Assembly: GCA_028829895.1 (NCBI GenBank)
Contig: CM054183.1
Location: 76,185,571-76,249,570, forward strand
Direction of reading: 5' to 3'
Source: Sinotaia quadrata
Lineage: Eukaryota > Mollusca > Gastropoda > Architaenioglossa > Viviparidae
Length of the DNA: 64,000 nucleotides
Part shown: positions 22,851-36,150 of the stretch, piece by piece
How positions within the stretch are numbered: the first letter of the stretch is position 1
Layout of the letters: each line of letters starts with the position of its first letter
Notes under the pieces: model-generated
Seen by the model: the letters and a program-made list of their open reading frames with translations, nothing else
What the model was told of the DNA's origin: nothing
Database searches by the model: none
Made by a program: the position numbers and the translations under genes

Positions 22851-24700
22851 CTGGCGAGCTCCCTTATGGGTTAGCGTGATGTTATTATAGTCAGTCTTGA
22901 TACTAAGGCAGAAAAAGTCTGAACAAAATCTGTCCAGTACTTAAGCCCACAAAACCCACAACCATAACAATTTCATTATGTGTATAGATTTATCGAAGTC
23001 ATGTTACTGAGGTTAAAAAACAACAGACATTTGCCCGTCTCATGAATATAGATAGTGGTATGTGTAATTTTGGAGAAAGCTGAACTAGGAGCCATAATTT
23101 ATTTTTATATTTTATTTATACATTTTGATAAGTTGCCTCATAATTTTCAACTGCGAATATAAATCAGAATATATATATGACTTTATACTTTAAAATGGCA
23201 TTTGTAGTTTCAAACTACTTATTTATTTATAATTCAGTATTTATTACGAATCACTGTCTTTCTAATTTCCCTTGCTTAATGATAACACCACCAATAAATA
23301 ATAATAATAACGGTGCCAACCAACTCTGTGGGAAGGTTCTTCTGTTGTGAACACACAAGAAAAAGAAAAATACCAAGATCCTAGATTAGAAATCCAGAGC
23401 CCGTGGAATGTAAAAGCAGAAGTGGTATCCTTTAGTGATAAGGACCCTTGGGAACATAACATTTGAGTTGGAAGGCTACCTGAATAAACTCCCTGGAAAC
23501 TACATACTCGCCCCACTACTAAAAGCAGCGCTCCTCAGAAGTGCCCACATCCTCTGTAAAACCTTGGATCCGAGATTCCGAGACCCTGGTTAACAACCGA
23601 TAGTCAACAGAAAATGTGAATAATAATAATTACCAGCCAACTCTTTCACAAGATTCTTTTCTTGAGCACGTTTTTTTTTTGTTTCTTAATTCTGGCCGAC
23701 ATTGTTATTGCTAAAAATAGCTTCATCCTCTTTCCGAGCGTCACAGATTTCTGGCAATGTCCTCCGACCATGTTTGTTTATGTTTTAATTGTGTGTGTGT
23801 GTGTGTGCGCGCGCGCCTGTGTATAGTTCTTACCCTATTCTTTCTCCTAGGGCAAGGGGACTATCATGTATTTTACATCAGCCGCATATACATTGTGTAT
23901 TGTTACTTTAATGTACTATTAATAATTAGTTGAAACTTTTAAGATTTTGGCTGTTAGAATAAAATGAGACATCTAAACTTAGTGTTTCAAATAAAACATG
24001 CACCGAGGGCTTTGTGCCTGACGTATTAGGTAGGGTGCAAACTATGTTGCTAAATAATCTGCAACGGAGTTTATAGTTTAGTTTGGTGTCGCGTGTTACT
24101 CTGTAATAATGTATTATACCAAATATTTACTAGTTAATGATATAAAGCATCTACAAAAACCAATAATCTGGCAACTACTTGGAAATTTTGGAGTTAACTT
24201 CGGAATACGACCCCTTTCTAAGTTCTCAATTAGCACTAGCTTCTACAACAAAAATAAGAGTTAGACATGTTATAACAATTAATATAACATTTCCTAATAA
24301 AATAGTAACCATTCATACAACACATAGACGTTTTTACGTTTACTAGCCATGGGACTGTGTTTTGGTTTCTTTCACAACCCGTTCATAATAGGAGGGATTC
24401 GATATAGTGTATTACCTCAATGGTAGATTTCCTTTGCAAAGAATGAAGACTTAGGGTCTGCACGCTAGTTTTCTCAGGCTAAAAACCACGCTCATCTCTA
24501 TATTTGACTAAATCTTTTAAATACACCTAGAGTTAATTAATATTTATGACTTCTCACATCTTCTACACCCACCTTCTATGAACACACATAAAAAAGCCCT
24601 AAAACCCTAAAAGTTGAAGGCAGTCTTACATCAAATGGGACATTGATCTAAGCCGTTTAGTCTACCATTGCTTTACTGTGCATATGTTACCCAGCTAGCG
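22010..24700. other. Non-coding apart from LINE fragment 3
   Basis: Holds a GT/GC run at 23791-23815; otherwise unremarkable AT-rich DNA. Confidence 0.4.
23310..23590 (+). pseudogene. R4-like LINE fragment 3 (C-terminal part)
   Basis: Reads EKEKYQDPRLEIQSPWNVK and VVSFSDKDPW, then after a stop and frame change LPGNYILAPLLKAALLRSAHIL. This matches the C-terminal block of R4-type LINE proteins (EK-KYQDL-LEI, then K-PGN----LLQKAALLGSAHILRK). It could be the 3' part of the same insertion as the 19.3-kb fragment, now 3.7 kb away, or an independent copy. Confidence 0.65.
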
Positions 24701-24701
24701 T

Positions 24702-24846
24702 TCTCACAATAACAGCAATAATTCTACTCACTGCAAACCTCTCAACACACATCCCTTCAATCAAAACAGTTGACTCACAATAACAGCAATAATTCTACTC
24801 ACTGCAAACCTCTCAACACACATCCCTTCAATCAAAACAGTTGACT
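24702..24846. repeat. About 71-bp direct duplication
   Basis: ctcacaataacagcaataat occurs twice, followed each time by the same text to cagttgact. Confidence 0.93.
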
Positions 24847-25239
24847 CTCTCCTGTCTATCCCCTACTTGCACTTCATAAATAAACTCTAATCACATTTCC
24901 AAATTATACAACTTACATCTTATTGTTAAAATTACAGATTCAAAATGAAAGTTTATATTTAAAAGTATGTGGAAAAATTTCCCATCATAAAACAGTTCAT
25001 GAAATGACGAATACACACTTTCAACCAATCAGATAATTCTAGCTGCCAGCTGAGTGCAAAAGAATGGAAATACTAAGTTTATTTTAGACTGAAGACAACT
25101 GGAGACCAAAGGAATTTAATTGCTATGGTGCACACAAACCAACAGTTTACATGGCAACATTTTCCCCCTTTTTTGATGTCATGTCAAACAACTGGGTATT
25201 TTAACACTTTGAAATTGACTAGAGAAGTGCGTATTTGAC

Positions 25240-25410
25240 AAATGTGGTGAGCTGAAATAGTGTGCATATATTTGACAACTATGGTGACATGAAATGGTGT
25301 GCACATATTTGACAGCTATGGTGAGCTGATATAGTGTGCACATATTTGACATCTATGGTGAGCTGATACAGTGTGCACATATTTGACATCTATGGTGAGC
25401 TGACATATAT
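25240..25410. repeat. About 37-bp minisatellite
   Basis: gtgcacatatttgacatctatggtgagctga-type units, five copies. Confidence 0.9.
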
Positions 25411-27140
25411 TTAACCTATTTTCTACATTTTTCCTGCAAGGGAACTATATGCATTTGGAATCAGCACTACACCCCAAGGAAACAACTGTTATTCTTGATT
25501 GTACTAAAATTTCATGACTGTAAAAATTAGCTTAGTTAAAACCTCAGTGCACATAAAAATTACTTAATTACATGTAATAAGATACATATACTTGTTATTG
25601 TCATGATAGTGGTGATTACAGAGAAATTATTAGTTTGTTAATTTCATTTCATTAATTAATGTTCCAGCCATAATTAACCAAATGACGTGAGAGCAAATAT
25701 TTTATTTCTCAATTGTTGTAATTTAAATTATTTTTTTAATAGAGCATTTCTTTTCTGCTTTTGTGTAAAATTATTTTGTAAACTTTGCTATTTGTTTTTA
25801 TTTTTTATTACGATGTTTTATTGAAATACTCTGTTTCCTGTTTAGGTATTAATCTTAAGATACTTCTAACATTTTATTTGAATTAATTTGTGTACACTCA
25901 AATTCTTTAATTATTTTGCTCACTTTTCAAATTTATAGTTATGTGTACACTTATCAAATTCTGCATTTATCTATGTATGGAACATTGGTATACATTTATA
26001 TGACTGACTATCTTATTTTCAGGAAATAATAAAATGTAAATATTTTATACTGAGACAAAGTGTAAATATTGTGAACTGTAGTCTTAACTAATGTGATAAA
26101 ACACCTGCATGTAACTTGTGCTAAAAAATATTATTTCATTATTTGAAATTATATATGACTAAGACATAATCACAATCCTACTATATTAGGTGACGTATCA
26201 GTAACCTGCTTGGGAAAACGCTCTCTGTAAGACTACAGCTAATCTAGAATCGTAACAAATATTCAACTGCCACTATTTATTTCCTTGTTGAATTTAATGA
26301 ATATTCCAACTTTGTTTCTTTGTTTAACTTCAACAAATATTTGGTTACTCAACTATTCGTTTCTTTGTTTAACTTCAACAAATAGTCAACTACCAGATAT
26401 TCATTTCCTTTGTCTAACTTCAACCATTTTTGGCAACCATACTTCATTTAGCAAATAATCTGCCAATTTTCTTGTTGAACTTCAAACCATAAAGTCATTG
26501 GTTTCAACTCTCTCTTCTGCAAGACTTTCCATTTCTCATAGCACAATGGTTCCCAAGAAGTAGTTTTTATTCAACTCACTTTCCAATACACTAAACATAT
26601 TTCTTACAACAATGGAATTCATTCCATGGATATGTTTATTGCATCCACAAACACTTTGCATGCAAAATGGCACACGCAACATATACTATACAAGCTGTAC
26701 AAACTGTATATTTTATCATAATTATATATATAAATATGTACAAGGTTTAAACAAAATTCCTAAATACAAAACATGTCACACTGGATGCTTAAGGTGAGTT
26801 ACAAAAACTAAGAAAACAAATATAATTTGACAACTTTTTCACATATATTGACTTTAATGTTTAGAATCTCAAGATAAAATGCATTATATATATATATAAC
26901 AAAGTGTTAGAGAAAGACAACAGATGAGTAGTAACTACTTGTTTTTTAAAATCAATCCACAGTTGCATGAGAAAGAATTGTGTGCTGCCTATTAATTCAT
27001 ACTTAAGTAATTTTTATTAATTCAGTCAAAAAGAGATTGATATCTATTGTATTCATCATTACAGCATTTTGTGAACTTAATCTTGTATGAATATACTTGA
27101 AAAGAAAAGTATTAGAGACTGGAATTAGCAAAAGAGGATG
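25410..27140. other. AT-rich non-coding stretch
   Basis: Weak repeats of tttcttgttgaacttcaac at 26280-26480; nothing coding. Confidence 0.5.
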
Positions 27141-27310
27141 AAAAATATTTAAATGTAACATAAGTGGTTGAAAATTTTGCAATGTAGCATAAGTGATTAA
27201 AATATTTTGTAATTTAGCATAAATGATTGAAATATCTTGTAATGTAGTATTAGTAATTGAAATATCTTGTAGCATTAGTGATTGAAATATCTTGAAAAGA
27301 TGCATTAGCA
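27140..27310. repeat. About 30-bp minisatellite
   Basis: ttgaaatatcttgtaatgtagcat-type units, five to six copies. Confidence 0.88.
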
Positions 27311-28029
27311 ATTAAGGTGTCTCATCTTGCAATTAAGGACTGAAAAATTGCTGAGCCTGTGTGCTTATATATTTGAAATGCTTGTCAAGAATATTTAATG
27401 TGTCATTTTTAATGCCTTGATACTTAACAGTCTTCATTGACTTTAGGAAAAATCAGCAAAACATGGCATTCTAAAGAATGGAACATATCTTTCATATAGC
27501 TGTAATGGTGCCTCCTGTTTCCTTCAAAGCGTCTGCTTGAGTAAGTTTGCTGCAGTAGCTGTATACAGTACATTTTAGGAATGAATAAACAAAGGAAACA
27601 AACAAACAAACAAAAAAGAATGGAGCAAAAGAAACAAGTGAAATAAAGTTTCTTTGAGTAATGACAGATGCATATTTAGCGTCATGTTGAATGAGGTAAG
27701 CAGTGCTTAAGAATATTATTGGAAATAACATATTAAAATTAAATTAAAAAGAAAAACATTAAAAGTTATATAAAAACATCTTACCTTAAAGAAACTGAAG
27801 TAAAAATTACACTGGCAGCAAAAGGACAGCACCAAAGATTTTCTCACAATGAATACAAATGCCAAATTTATATAAATATACTAATAATTTATTATTATAA
27901 ATATAATAATTTATTATGTAAAGAATATCTCAATCTGCCATTTGATACTATAACATAAATCACTTACAATTTACATGACAATCTGACAATATTCTATTTC
28001 TCATTGTATTGTATGAAGTGCACTATTCT

Positions 28030-28380
28030 AGATCTCAGTGTAGCTCTATGATGTTCAGTTTTCTAAAATCTCAGTGTACTGTACAATGTGCATTATTATT
28101 CTAAGATCTCTTGTGTACTGTACATGTGCAATATTATAAGATCTCAGTGTACTGTATAATGTGCATTATTCTAAGATCTCTGTGTACTGTACAATGTGCA
28201 ATATTCTAAGATCTCTATGTACTGTACAATATGCAATATTAAATCTCTGTTTACTGTATGAAGTGCAATGTTTGAGATCTCTCTAGTGTACGACATACAA
28301 TATTATAAGATCTCAGTGTAACCGCAGAAGATGAAATATTGTAAAATCTCAGTGTAACTGTAGAATATGCAATATAGTAG
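28030..28380. repeat. About 36-bp minisatellite
   Basis: aagatctcagtgtactgtacaatgtgca-type units, about nine copies. Confidence 0.92.
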
Positions 28381-28739
28381 GCAAAAACACTCATTAACAG
28401 CATTTCTGATTGGCTGAGACAAACTGTGTGCTTGTCTGTGGATTCTAATGTTATGTGAATACCAAAGTCTCTCTGGCAGGCTTATTGTTATGTGAACCCA
28501 ACATTTTGCAAGGGTCCACTGTATGTAATCGAGTTACTAACACATTAGTCAAATTAAAACAACAACAAAAAAGAAATATTAAATTTAAGAAATCCATATA
28601 TGAAACAATTCTTACTAAAACCACATTTTACTACTGTGAAACAGAAAGACCTATTAAAAATAGTTTCTTCAATAAGCTCTGAAGGATTCATACATCTTTG
28701 TAATCTGTACTGTGTCTTTGCACATCAACCTTTTGAGTA

Positions 28740-29345
28740 TAACTTAATGTTTTAATTAGCCACATATCTTTGAAATATCTGGCACCAAAAGTAATCTGTA
28801 CTTTAATAAAGGTGTCATGTATGCTGACCAATGAGCCATTTTCAATGTTTTTAATCTCTGAAATATCTGGCACCAAAAGTAATCTACACTTTGAAAGACT
28901 GGTACAAGGGTTTCATGTGTCCTAGATGAGATTTAAAGTCTGTTCCTCAGTTGGGTGCACCCAAAGCAAAGCAAAATAAATATATTTTTTAATAGAGTGC
29001 CAAAATATCAACAAAAAAAAGGAAGAAATCTAGTAAAATAAATAAAATTAGAACATGACTGAATTCAATATAAACATGGCACCACTGTATATGTTTTTAT
29101 GGGAGCATGTTATTTCATTATTTAGAAATTATTTGCACATTTAATTTAAATAATAATTTTTTAAAAAATTATATTTTGTTGGAATGCTCCCCTAAGTTCA
29201 TTGTGCCTGAGGTGACTGCCTAGATTTACCTAATTTGGGGGGGGGGGGCCAGCCCTGTGTATCTTGCATGCTGACCACTTTAAATGTTTTAATTAATCAT
29301 GTATTTTCAAAATATTTGGCACCAAAAGTAATATGTACTTTTAAA
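28740..29345. repeat. Local dispersed repeat around tggcaccaaaagtaat
   Basis: Three copies of roughly 100 bases near 28765, 28860 and 29300, with gctgacca and atgttttaat in shared order. A run of ten G lies at 29238-29248. Confidence 0.75.
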
Positions 29346-32300
29346 ACATTGACCCTTGTTTAGTTTAAATTTGTCAAAACTGAAATATACTTTCTACTAC
29401 AAGAATAACACTACTGAAATACCTTACACAATTGAAATTTCTGAAACATACTGCACTACTAGATAAAAAGAAACACACTGTTCTTTATCTTTACAACTGA
29501 ATGAGATAGCCTTTGTAAATCAGACTGAGAGATAGGATTGTGTGAGTTTACAACCTCAATGGACATTGATCATGGCCTATTCACATGTTGAGTCAAAAAT
29601 AAAAATTCTAAGTCTATCCATGGGTGAAACTTAATTCAAACCATTAAATTAAAAAAAATATATATATAGATAATTAGCACATGTCAACAATCATGTGACC
29701 AGAGCAGAAGAATAACATTATGAAGTTAAAAGGGTATCAAGATATACATAAATACTTTAGTGCATGAATAAAATCAGGAGTTCACAATTTTTTTGATAAT
29801 CTACATGCTAGTCCCAAAATCTTAATGTCTGATATTTCAAACTACAAGATACTACTTCACTCAAAAGCTAGCTAGTAAAAAGTTTTTAAAAAGTAAAATA
29901 ACATTCTCTCCTTTCTGGCAGACATTATAATTTTCCTCATGAAATACTAACAGAAGAAAAACAATTTCTCTCTCCTTGTTGACATAACATTTCATTAAAT
30001 ACTAACAAACAACAATAACAACTGGAACACTGTCCCTTTCTACAAATAAAATAATATTTAAAAAGAATTTCTTGCTCCCTCCAGCAGGATAGCTACTTTC
30101 CCTGCTCCACACTGATCACTTTTCTCTCAGTTTTGTATTTTCATCTCCTTGATCTATATCAATTTGGCATTTTCATTTCCCATGATCTATGTAAATTTTC
30201 TACCACATAAAGCCTCATAGTTATAATGTTAGATTGATTATATGTAACAGGAGTCACAAGCAGATCAGGCAATAAATAAGAATTATTCTCATTTTTGGTT
30301 GCCAGTTTCAAAAATTAGGTGCAGATGACCTGGTGTCTGGGATTTGTGAACTGGTGAACATAATCACATTGCTCACACTGGAGAAATCTACACCTTTCAA
30401 TACATTTAGTTGCAACAATAAATGAAACAAATCTATGGGGGGAGGGGGGGGGGGCGAATCAAAGGGTTAAAGATTTAAATAAAATATGTTGCTTTTACCA
30501 AAAGTATATTTTCTAATCAGCTGATTTATATATGGTAAAACAAAACAAGCTTTTACTCTAACTGGCCTGATTGCATGAGGCACCCCAAATAGAACAAAGT
30601 GCTAACTTTTTAAGACTAAATAAAAGTACAGCATCAAATCCCATTTACAATCCCCACCAAACTTGTAAGTGAAATAATGTGGAAATACTGTCTGTAGGTT
30701 TAATTGTGATTTGGAGTCTGTTCAAAACTAATAACTGTTCTGTGTTATTAAGTCTTATTTGGAGTCTGTTCAAAACTTATCAACTGTTCTGTGTTATTAA
30801 GTCTTATTTAGAAAAAAGATAATCTTGATATCTGCTCTGAACAGTCCATGTTTTGCCAAATCTATCCAGCCTACTCCTTGCTACCTTTAACGGCTCATTT
30901 AATTTAGAACCTAAACTATAGTATTTCCTGGAATTTTACAAATGATTCTTCCTTCTGGAGTCCAATGCAACTGTGAATTCAAAGAGTGCAATGATTTTTT
31001 TTTTTTGATTTGCAGTGCAGCACAAAGGAACATTAGTACAAGTACACAGTCACTTACTTCTCTACTAGAGGTATATACATTTAGCATTACAGCAAAGTGA
31101 TCAATTTTAAATGTACATCATATCATCATGGGCAGAAAAAAAGGAAATGAAAGCAATTACGTGTTTTAATACATGATCAGCAGCAGTTAGTTGCAATTCT
31201 GAAATAAAGTGAAACAAGTTGTCAAGTTCAAAGTGGTCTTATTTTCAAAGTGTGTAATAACTAGTCAAGAGGTATTTGAGTGTTTTGGGTGCCATCACAT
31301 TACAAATGATTACAAAACTTTGAACTGGAAGTGAACTAAGTTGAATCTCTTGGGTAGAGAGCATCATTATGTTAAACTCCTCATTCAAAAAATGTAAACT
31401 GTAACCACTTTACATTATTCCTCTTCAATTCAATTAAGTAGCCAATTAAATATTCAGTTACAACTCAATTAACTATTCAGACACCTCAACATGCCACCAT
31501 ATTTTAACATACATACATCAACTCATCTGACCAACTGTACAATTTAATTCAGAGCTTATTAACTGACAATGCATGCCAGATATGTGTAGCTCATTAAATG
31601 ACCGATTTGTATAATTCACACGCATGATCAATTTATAATATTCACATACATTGTGACAAATTTTATACCATTCATACTTAGCTTGGAAAATTATTTTATT
31701 ATATTCTTTGCACTGAACTCAGCATGCAGCTAAATTAAGCCATGATCTTCACTTGAAATTAGATAGTGAAACATACAAACATATTAAATTAACACATACA
31801 CATGGAATACAATTTCTCCACCACCACTCCATTAGTCATTGATGACAGTGTTTTGAAGATATACCTGTTGTGTGTTACAGTTGTAAAACACAAAATTAAT
31901 ATAAACTAAAAGGCACATTATAATTGGATTTGTAATCTTACTTTTCAACCTTATGTACATCATCTGAAGCCTTAGCAACTATTGTATACAGATTTAAGTC
32001 AATGCATGTAAATCATCATTGCGTTAAACACTAAGTAGAGAAAACCAGGGTAAATAGCTAGAAAATTTAGCAATTATTAGCAGTTATGTTTTCACTCATC
32101 TAAGCAATTCATGGGTTTATATCATAATTTGTCTTTCATACAGGTAAAATGTGATATTTGTTTACAATAGTATGTATAAAATTTCATGAACTAAAAAATC
32201 TTACTATAGATTTTTAGAGGTCTTTGTTAGATTATCTTTAATTTCTTTATCCTTAAAGTCTAATTTAACAAAGTGCTAGCAGTTTGAATTTAAAGTGAAA

Positions 32301-32570
32301 CAAAAAAACAAAACAACCCTTTGAAGATTTATTTCCAAATAAAAAAGGTAAATAAACATTCTACCTCCTTGTGTTTGCAAATGCTAAATAATAAATGATT
32401 CTGTTTACATTACAAGATATTTTAATATGTGACTGCATTAAGGGCAATACACTGGAATAAAATGAAGTGAACATAAAAATAATTACATGCCACACAGACA
32501 CATGAATACAATAGCAATGCAGCAATAAAGACACAAATTTACTCAGAAATGCAAACACACTTTCATATAA
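29345..32570. other. AT-rich non-coding stretch
   Basis: No exon seen. A G-rich tract at 30437-30454 is followed by gaatcaaagggttaa. A short duplication, tttggagtctgttcaaaact, is at 30712 and 30760. Confidence 0.45.
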
Positions 32571-32576
32571 ATGCAA

Positions 32577-32785
32577 CACAGAATGATAAGATAATGCCAA
32601 AAACAGTTAAACGAGTCCCAGAATGATAAGATAATGACAAAAACAGTTAAACGAGTCCCATAAATACAAACACCACAGAATGATAAGATGATGACAAAAA
32701 CAGTTAAACGAGTCCCATAAATACAAACACCACAGAATGATAAGATAATGCCAAACACATTTAAACGAGTCCCATAAATACAAAC
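32577..32785. repeat. Tandem repeat, 40- and about 57-bp units
   Basis: gaatgataagataatg...aaacagttaaacgagtccca in four copies; the first is shorter by the taaatacaaacaccaca part. Confidence 0.93.
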
Positions 32786-33295
32786 AAAAAAGAATTCCTG
32801 GTCTCCTTTAATGATGCAAAGACCTCCAATGCAGGAAGGTGAAAACTGACAATAATTTTAGCCTCTTATAATGACATAGACAAGGCCTCTAGGGAAGCAA
32901 AGTGATGACTAAGTGATGTATAAGCAGCAAACAAAACACCCAATCAACCAACATATATGTATTTTAATTATCACTGATAGTATTTAAATAACATAGAAAC
33001 ATGCAGGAATACAATTGTAGATAAAATTGTATGCATCAATTTTCTTTTTTAATCCTCAATTTAAAACAAAATTCTTGCACTCATATGGTGGTTCCTTTCT
33101 GTCTCCAAAACTTAATAAATACTTGCAGTTATGGCTTACTTCTGAAATCAATTAAGCAAGTTTGTTTTCATCTAATTTCTAAAAATATTCTGTTTGAAAT
33201 AATTTACTTCATAAATAATTATAGCAGAAGTTTGTAAAATTGACAAAAGTGAATGTATAAATAGTAACAAAATACAGCAAAAGTAACCTTCAAAT

Positions 33296-34060
33296 GGTGA
33301 CCAGATGATGGAGATGGGGTGGATCTTGTTAATTCATGTATTGCCTAAACTTATGATTGTTATTAACCCATGGTGACCAGATGATGGAGATGGGGTGGAT
33401 CTTGTTAATTCATGTATTGCCTAAACTTATGATTGTTATTAACCCATGGTGACCAGATGATGGAGATGGGGTGGATCTTGTTAATTCATGTATTGCCTAA
33501 ACTTATGATTGTTATTAACCCATGGTGACCAGATGATGGAGATGGGGTGGATCTTGTTAATTCATGTATTGCCTAAACTTATGATTGTTATTAACCCATG
33601 GTGACCAGATGATTGATGTAGGGTGGGTTTAGTTAATTAATGTATTGCCTAAACTTATGGTTGTTATTAACCCATGGTGACCAGATGATTGATGTAGGGT
33701 GGGTTTAGTTAATTCATGTATTGCCTAAACTTATGGTTGTTATTAACCCATGGTGACCAGATGATTGATGTAGGGTGAGTTTAGTTAATTAATGTATTGC
33801 CAAAACTTATGGCTGTTGTTAATCTATGGTGACCAGATGATTGATGTTGGATGGGTTTAATTAATTCATGTATTGCCAAAATATATGGTCCTTATTAGCT
33901 TATGATGACCAGATAGAGATGGGGTGGGTCTAGTTAATTCATGTATTGCCAAAACTTATGGTCATTTTAACTTATGGTGACCAGATGATGGAGATTGGAT
34001 GGGTCTAGCTAACTTGAGTATCACCCACACTTATGGTGATCTAGCAAACTAAGGTATCGC
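33296..34060. repeat. 76-bp minisatellite, about ten copies
   Basis: ggtgaccagatgatgg at 33296, 33372 and 33448 and on at a 76-bp spacing. The first four copies are nearly identical, then progressively diverged to the right. Confidence 0.97.
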
Positions 34061-34261
34061 CGAAACTTAACCTGGACATTACAAGACCAAATAACACAGT
34101 TCATTCAGTGCAAATAAGAGTATATCAACAAGTTTGTTAATCAATTATTCAATTGATTAATTCTAAGTGAACTGCTTTAATTTTCTTTAAAAATCAAAAC
34201 AGGTTTGGAAGAACTATGTGTTAATTTCAGACAAATGTTAAATTACAGTGTACCTGTATTT

Positions 34262-34770
34262 ATAAGAAACCACAAATGTTAAATAATTAGTGTGTTTATA
34301 AGACATCCAAAATGCCAAATGACTTAAGTGTATATTTATAAGACACCCAAAATGTCAAATGACTGAGTGTGTATTTATAAGACACCCACAATATCAAATG
34401 ATTAGTGTGTATTTATAAAACACCCACAATGTCAAATGATTAGTATGTACTTATGAAACACCCACAATATCAAATGATTAGTCTTATAAAACACCCATAC
34501 TGTCAAATGATTAGTGTGTATTTATAAGACACACACAATATCAAATAATTAGTGTGTATTTATAAAACACCCACAATGTCAAATAATTAGTGTGTATTTA
34601 TAAGACACACACAATATCAAATAATTAGTGTGTATTTATAAAACACCCACAATGTCAAATGATTAGTGTGTATTTATAAAACACCCACAATGTCAAATGA
34701 TTTAGTGTGTATTTATAAAACACCCACAATGTCAAGTGATTAGTGTGTATTTATAAAACACCCACAACAA
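34262..34770. repeat. About 39-bp minisatellite, twelve or so copies
   Basis: aatgtcaaatgattagtgtg tatttataaaacacccac-type units. Confidence 0.95.
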
Positions 34771-34774
34771 TGAA

Positions 34775-35815
34775 GAATGTCAGTGCAATGACAGTAAAAA
34801 CCTTTGGCATCATTTACTATAGCTGTGCACACATTTACACAGGCAAACAATAATAAAAAAAAGAAATCAAACAGACATGCACTTTCATACAAAACACTCA
34901 TGGTCACACCTGCAAAAATCTCACAGTCTTACAAGAAAAACACTCTTAATCATACAAACAAAAAAACTCAACCATGAAAAAACTCTTATATATAGGTACA
35001 TGCAATCTAATACACACTACACACCTACTCCTAAGCTCAAGTTTTTAGGTTTTTATATTTAGGTGTGTAAATACTCAATCCCTTTTCAAGCTTTGCTATT
35101 ACCTAAACATCTTACAGGCCATTTGTAATTTTGATGTCAATTAAATAAATTTACTCAGGCTAATTTTATTAACTCCTGCTAGCAGTTGAGAGATGAAAAC
35201 TACAAATTTCTTGTATTAATCAAGACATTTAACCAGACCACTGGAAAACAATATAAAGACCCACTTCTTTATGATGATAGTTAACCATACCACTGGGAAA
35301 CAGTTGGATGACCTATTAAGTTTAAAAACAGCTTTACTACCAAAACTGGTTACAAGTTATTTACAAACCCAGTGAATACACACTTCAAACAAAAATGGCA
35401 CTGATGTCCATTCAACATGACTTCACCACAAGAAATGATATTACTAGCACTTCATCTATTCAAAATATCACAAATCACCATATGATTCAATGCTTCTTCA
35501 GCCTAACACTTCATTTATTCAAACATGACTTAAGTCACCACAAGAAATGATATTACTAGCACTTTATCTGTTCAAAATATGACAAATCAACCATATGAAT
35601 TAATGCTACTCTTAGTCTAACACTTCATTTGTTCAAACCTGACTTCATATGAAATGAATGTATTTCAATCTAGCACTTTGTATGATCTAGTAACCTTAAC
35701 AAATGCATTTATAACTTACCAATCTAACACTTTCTCTGTTCAAATTTGTTTTAGCTACTACACTGAATGATGGCATATCTGCCAATCTAGTACGTCTTTT
35801 GGAACTAGACTTGAT
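34775..35815. other. AT-rich non-coding stretch
   Basis: Weak duplication of cacttcattt...ttcaaa text at 35440-35650; nothing coding. Confidence 0.5.
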
Positions 35816-35819
35816 GACC

Positions 35820-36150
35820 ATTGATGGTGCTGCTCCTGACAAAGCATGATGCTCTCTGTGTGATTACAGCAGTAGTCCAGACACTAAACTCCCAACACAA
35901 AGATTACAATCTGAGAAAACATGATGACTTTCTGTGTGATGACAGCAGTAGTCCTTGCACTAAACACTCAACTCCCAACACAAAGCTACAATCTGACAAA
36001 ACATGATGACTTTCTGTGTGATGACAGCAGTAAACCAGGCATTAAATACACAACACCCAACACAAAGACTACAATCTGACAAAACATGACTTTCTGTGTG
36101 ATGACAGCAGTAGTCCAGGCATTAAACACACAACACAAAGACTACAATCT
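35820..36150. repeat. About 75-bp tandem repeat, four copies
   Basis: gactttctgtgtgatgacagcagtagtcc followed by cacaaagactacaatctgac. Confidence 0.92.

Noticed and set aside
30437..30475. G run followed by gaatcaaagggttaa as a second piggyBac end
   Set aside because: Only TTAACCCTTT is shared with piggyBac ends; no second end or target duplication found.
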